In this document: positions 6,295 through 8,291 of the stretch, piece after piece
How the letters are laid out: each line of letters starts with the position of its first letter
Numbering within the stretch: position 1 is the stretch's first letter
NCBI GenBank assembly: GCA_013349485.1
Contig: DUZM01000128.1
Span: 1-8,291, forward strand
Length of the DNA: 8,291 nt
Source of the DNA: Candidatus Hydrogenedentota bacterium
Lineage (GTDB): Bacteria > Hydrogenedentota > Hydrogenedentia > Hydrogenedentales > SLHB01
Reading direction: 5' to 3'
Made by a program: the position numbers and the translations under genes
The notes under the pieces: model-generated
Databases searched by the model: none
Told to the model about the DNA's origin: nothing
The model's input: only the letters and a program-made list of their open reading frames with translations

Positions 6295-6313
6295 CTTGTG
6301 CGGGCCGCACAAG
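6295..6313. promoter_or_regulatory. 19-base palindrome upstream of Phd/YefM gene, candidate operator
   Basis: CTTGTGCGG (6295-6303), one base, CCGCACAAG (6305-6313): nine perfectly matched bases per arm. It ends 30 bases before the ATG of the Phd/YefM-type antitoxin. Type II antitoxins of this family bind palindromes in their own promoter, so an autoregulatory operator is the natural reading. With a one-base centre it is a dimer site rather than an RNA hairpin. No convincing -35/-10 pair was found around it. Confidence 0.55.
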
Positions 6314-6343
6314 AAGGCGGCGTTGCGGTATTGGAGATCTAAA

Positions 6344-6577
6344 ATGGACGTTTACACGTATTCTGAAGCAAGACAACGTCTCGCCAGCGTTCTTAAACGG
6401 GCGGAGTCAACGGGAAAGGTCCTAATCCGTCGTAAGGACGGGAGCACGTTCGCCCTGACGCCTGAACGCGCCAAGAAATCACCTCTGGATGTTCCCTCGA
6501 TCGAGGTCGACATCTCGACGCAAGACCTCGCCTCGCTTGTGCGAAAGGAGAGGGGCAGAACAAGAGGGTCAAGGTGA
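6344..6577 (+). CDS. Phd/YefM-family antitoxin, apparently without a toxin
   Basis: A 77-residue protein of the Phd/YefM antitoxin type. The N-terminal DNA-binding fold reads MDVYTYSEARQRLASVLKRA (1-20), where SEAR..LASVL is the usual helix, followed by the beta pair GKVLIRRKDGSTFALTP (24-40). The C-terminal toxin-binding tail is SPLDVPSIEVDISTQDLASLVRKER (46-70). GGAG eight bases before the ATG supports this start. An in-frame TTG at 6296 lies inside the palindrome and is rejected. Such antitoxins normally sit directly before a RelE, Doc or PIN toxin. Here the only frame overlapping the stop (GTG at 6573) ends after 13 codons, and the next gene belongs to a different type of pair. It is therefore either an orphan regulator, or the remains of a pair whose toxin was lost, or it acts on the PIN protein upstream. 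Function is known for the family; its activity here is inferred. Confidence 0.85.
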   Translation: MDVYTYSEARQRLASVLKRAESTGKVLIRRKDGSTFALTPERAKKSPLDVPSIEVDISTQDLASLVRKERGRTRGSR

Positions 6578-6656
6578 AGCGCCGTCCCTGTACTTGTCAG
6601 GGGACACTGGCGTAGAATGCTTGGCAGGGGAACGCGCCGGCGTGGGATCAAGTGAA

Positions 6657-6893
6657 ATGGACAGTAGACAACCGATAGAGCCCGGGGGTACGGCCTTTCC
6701 GAGGGTTGATCGCTCGGCCGTCTCCGTGGGAGACGCGTTTGCGGAATCGGATGAGAAGGCCTTTTGGCTCGCGAAGACACCGCTAGAACGCTTGGAAGCC
6801 GTTGAGCTCTACCGGGAGATCGCGTTTGGCTATGATCCGCTTACCGCCCGACTTCAAAGAGTCCTTGAATCTGCTGAATTCCCATTGCGTTAA
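6657..6893 (+). CDS. Small helical partner of a nucleotidyltransferase
   Basis: A 78-residue protein. The first 25 residues are polar and loose. Residues 26-75 form a helical core with the pattern DAFAESDEKAFWLAKTPLER (26-45), then LEAVELYREIAFGYDP (46-61) and ARLQRVLE (64-71). I recall W..KTP.ERL..VE..R...YG.D...RLQRV as typical of the small gene that comes before this kind of nucleotidyltransferase gene, often treated as one half of a toxin-antitoxin-like pair; the role of each half is not settled. The start at 6657 is preferred because it opens at the family-like part; the ribosome site is weak. A possible -10 box TAGAAT (6613-6618) with TTGTCA (6594-6599) has a spacing of only 13. Its 3' end overlaps the nucleotidyltransferase start at 6832 by 62 bases in another frame. 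Confidence 0.72.
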   Translation: MDSRQPIEPGGTAFPRVDRSAVSVGDAFAESDEKAFWLAKTPLERLEAVELYREIAFGYDPLTARLQRVLESAEFPLR

Positions 6894-7275
6894 GTATCTC
6901 CTCGTCGGGGGCTACGCCGTGGGATACCATGGATATCCCGGCCCCACGGCCGACATGGACATCTGAATCGCACCGAATCCGGACAATGCCAGTCGTACCG
7001 CGCAGGCATTAGTCGCGTTTGGGTTCCCCGCCGAAGACGTTCCCGATTCCCTCTTCATGGAACGAGGCAAGATTATTCGTATGGGAATTCCACCAATGCG
7101 ATTGGAAATCGTCACCGCCGTATCGGGCGTCGAGTTCAAGACGTGCTATGCGCAGCGTGTCACGGACGAAATCGACGGCGTCGCTGTCAACATCATTGGG
7201 ATCGAGGACCTGAAGGCCAACAAACGAGCGGCCGGTAGGTACAAAGACCTCAACGATTTGGAACAACTGCCTTAG
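6832..7275 (+). pseudogene. Nucleotidyltransferase of DUF6036-like type, broken by one in-frame TGA
   Basis: From the ATG at 6832 the frame reads MIRLPPDFKESLNLLNSHCV (1-20), then KYLLVGGYAVGYHGYP (21-36) and TADMDI (39-44). A TGA (6964-6966) comes at codon 45, and the frame then runs on without further damage to the TAG at 7273. The part after the stop continues the same domain: IAPNPDNASRTAQALVAFGF, RMGIPPMRLEIVTAVSGVEF, then IIGIEDLKANKRAAGRYKDLNDLEQLP. These are the marks of a minimal polymerase-beta-type nucleotidyltransferase: GGYAVGYHG loop, DMD metal site, and the ANKRA.GR.KDL.DLE tail. Family members carry Trp after DMDI, so TGG to TGA is the simplest change. One substitution with no other lesion means a very recent null, a sequencing error, or readthrough. 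A restart at ATG 7057 would lack the catalytic residues. The family label is from memory. Together with the 78-residue partner it would form a TA-like pair. Confidence 0.88.
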
Positions 7276-7340
7276 TTCCGCAAAACGTTTGCCAATAATC
7301 GGTTGCCGCGAACCAGCGCCGCTCCCCTGTCCTTTCCTTG

Positions 7341-7369
7341 TTTCTTCATCGAGGATCACGCGGTATAAT
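7341..7369 (+). promoter_or_regulatory. Promoter of mutS, probably giving a leaderless transcript
   Basis: A perfect -10 box TATAAT (7364-7369) stands eight bases before the mutS ATG. The -35 side is weak (TTTCTT at 7341-7346, spacing 17). Transcription from this box would begin at about 7376-7378, at or next to the start codon. There is no Shine-Dalgarno upstream of the ATG, which agrees with a leaderless message. Confidence 0.6.
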
Positions 7370-7377
7370 ACGCCGTT

Positions 7378-8291
7378 ATGAAGCAGAGATGGGCGAAACT
7401 CGAGCGCGTCGCGCAGGGCAAACTCACGCCGATGTTGCGGCAGTACCTCGAGGCGAAATCGGAGTGCCCGGACTCGATTCTCTTTTTCCGGATGGGCGAC
7501 TTCTTCGAGATGTTTTTCGAGGACGCCATCGAGGCCGCCGAGTTGCTCGGCCTCGCGCTGACGTCCCGCGACGGTTCGGACAAGAAGGAACGGGTGCCGA
7601 TGTGCGGCGTGCCGTTCCGGGCCGCGGCGGGTTACGTCGCCCGGCTCATCAAAGCGGGGCGCACCGTTACCATCTGTGACCAGATCGAGGACCCGAAGGA
7701 GGCCAAGGGCGTCGTGAAGCGCGCCATTGTCCGCACCGTTACGCCCGGCACCGTTCTCGAGCCGGACCTGCTCGAGGAAACGGCCAACAACTATCTCGGT
7801 GCACTGTTCTTGCGCGACAAGAAGGCCGGACTGGCGTTTATTGACGTGAGCACCGGCGAGTTTCTGGCGGCGCAGGTCGATGCGGACGCGGAACGCGCGC
7901 TTTCGGACGAACTGACGCGGATGACGCCGGCGGAAGTCGTCACGCCGACGAGTCTGGACGCGGACCTCATGACGCGGTTGCGTACGCGGTTCGGCGGCAC
8001 AGCCTTCACCGCGCGCCCGGATGAAGACTTTGACCACGCGCTCGCCAAAGAACGCCTCATCGAGCAGTTCGACTTGGGCACGTTGAAGGGCGTCGCGCTC
8101 GAGGACGCGCCGGAGGCCCTCGCGGCAGCGGGCGCGGCGCTTGCCTATGTGCTCGAGACGCAACGCGACGCGGTGCCTCACCTGCGCCTGCCGCGTCGAT
8201 ACAGCCCTGCGGGATTCGTCGTGCTCGACGGCAACACCCAGCGCAATCTCGAGTTGGTCGAGTCGCTTGCGGATGGGTCGAAACGGGGCAC
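7378..8291 (+). CDS. mutS: DNA mismatch repair protein MutS, N-terminal part
   Basis: About 304 codons, open at the right edge. MutS recognises mismatches and small loops and starts repair with MutL. The mismatch-binding domain I is complete: LTPMLRQYLEAKSECPD (16-32) and LFFRMGDFFEMFFEDA (35-50), with the Phe-x-Glu wedge at F42-F43-E44, then LTSRDG and VPMCGVPFRAAAGYVARLI, then DQIEDPKEAKGVVKRAIVRTVTPGT. Domain II follows (NNYLGALFL, FIDVSTGEFLAAQ). The window ends in the start of the core/lever domain (VVLDGNTQRNLELVESL, about 281-297). The ATPase and helix-turn-helix end lie outside. The wedge has Phe-Phe-Glu where E. coli has Phe-Tyr-Glu; the contacting residues F and E are kept. The ATG at 7378 is the only sensible start: it gives the usual N-terminus and lies just after TATAAT. 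Codon use is strongly GC-rich, like trkA and unlike the TA-like genes before it. Confidence 0.97.
   Translation, partial: MKQRWAKLERVAQGKLTPMLRQYLEAKSECPDSILFFRMGDFFEMFFEDAIEAAELLGLALTSRDGSDKKERVPMCGVPFRAAAGYVARLIKAGRTVTICDQIEDPKEAKGVVKRAIVRTVTPGTVLEPDLLEETANNYLGALFLRDKKAGLAFIDVSTGEFLAAQVDADAERALSDELTRMTPAEVVTPTSLDADLMTRLRTRFGGTAFTARPDEDFDHALAKERLIEQFDLGTLKGVALEDAPEALAAAGAALAYVLETQRDAVPHLRLPRRYSPAGFVVLDGNTQRNLELVESLADGSKRG

Noticed and set aside
6594..6618. Promoter TTGTCA / TAGAAT before the 78-aa gene
   Set aside because: Spacing is only 13 bases, too short for a standard sigma-70 promoter; noted in the gene entry as a weak possibility.
6964..6966. TGA read as Trp through an alternative genetic code
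   Set aside because: trkA and the PIN gene end at TGA and many genes here use TGG for Trp, so the code is standard.
7009..8181. 390-codon minus-strand frame opposite mutS
   Set aside because: Arg/His/Gly-rich antisense shadow of the GC-rich mutS codons; mutS itself is unmistakable.
1..8291. CRISPR arrays, tRNA or rRNA genes, insertion sequences
   Set aside because: No spaced direct repeats, no tRNA cloverleaf or rRNA stretches, and no transposase motifs or terminal inverted repeats seen on either strand.

Overview
The window is a GC-rich bacterial chromosome segment. It carries a leftward cluster of poorly characterised genes (about 1-1985), a rightward potassium-uptake operon trkA-trkH (2465-5355), a short stretch of toxin-antitoxin-like genes (5601-7275), and the 5' end of mutS (7378 to the right edge). 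The taxon cannot be fixed from one window. The small charged coiled-coil protein, the membrane-anchored hypothetical proteins and the kind of TA-like genes resemble what I recall from Planctomycetes, Verrucomicrobia, Lentisphaerae and Hydrogenedentes-type genomes; this is an inference from memory, not a search. TGA is used as a normal stop (trkA, the PIN gene) and TGG as Trp, so the code is standard.

Left block, minus strand, read from 1985 down: a GTG-started single-pass membrane protein with a small beta-rich domain; a 163-residue unknown protein whose start lies inside the 3' end of the first; a 91-residue coiled-coil protein; and a secreted or membrane-anchored protein that is cut by the left edge. 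The last is open across 1-418 and is easily missed because its stop lies outside the window. About 450 bases separate this block from trkA and hold the divergent promoters.

Middle block, plus strand: TrkA (two NAD-binding RCK_N/TrkA_C repeats, cytoplasmic regulator) and TrkH (four-fold pseudo-repeat K+ channel subunit) overlap by ATGA and form one uptake system. TrkH carries a roughly 30-residue extra loop before its third pore helix.

Right block: three TA-like modules lie one after another between trkH and mutS. They are (i) a VapC-like PIN protein followed by a coupled 64-residue protein, (ii) a Phd/YefM antitoxin without a recognisable toxin, preceded by a 19-base near-perfect palindrome, and (iii) a 78-residue partner overlapping a nucleotidyltransferase gene broken by one in-frame TGA directly behind its DxD catalytic motif. 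Lines counted by hand here run about 45-55% G+C against about 68-72% in trkA and mutS, which fits acquired DNA. MutS then starts 8 bases after a perfect TATAAT with no Shine-Dalgarno, suggesting a leaderless transcript.

I see no wholly new system. The best leads are the broken nucleotidyltransferase, the compact TA island, and the probable leaderless mutS.
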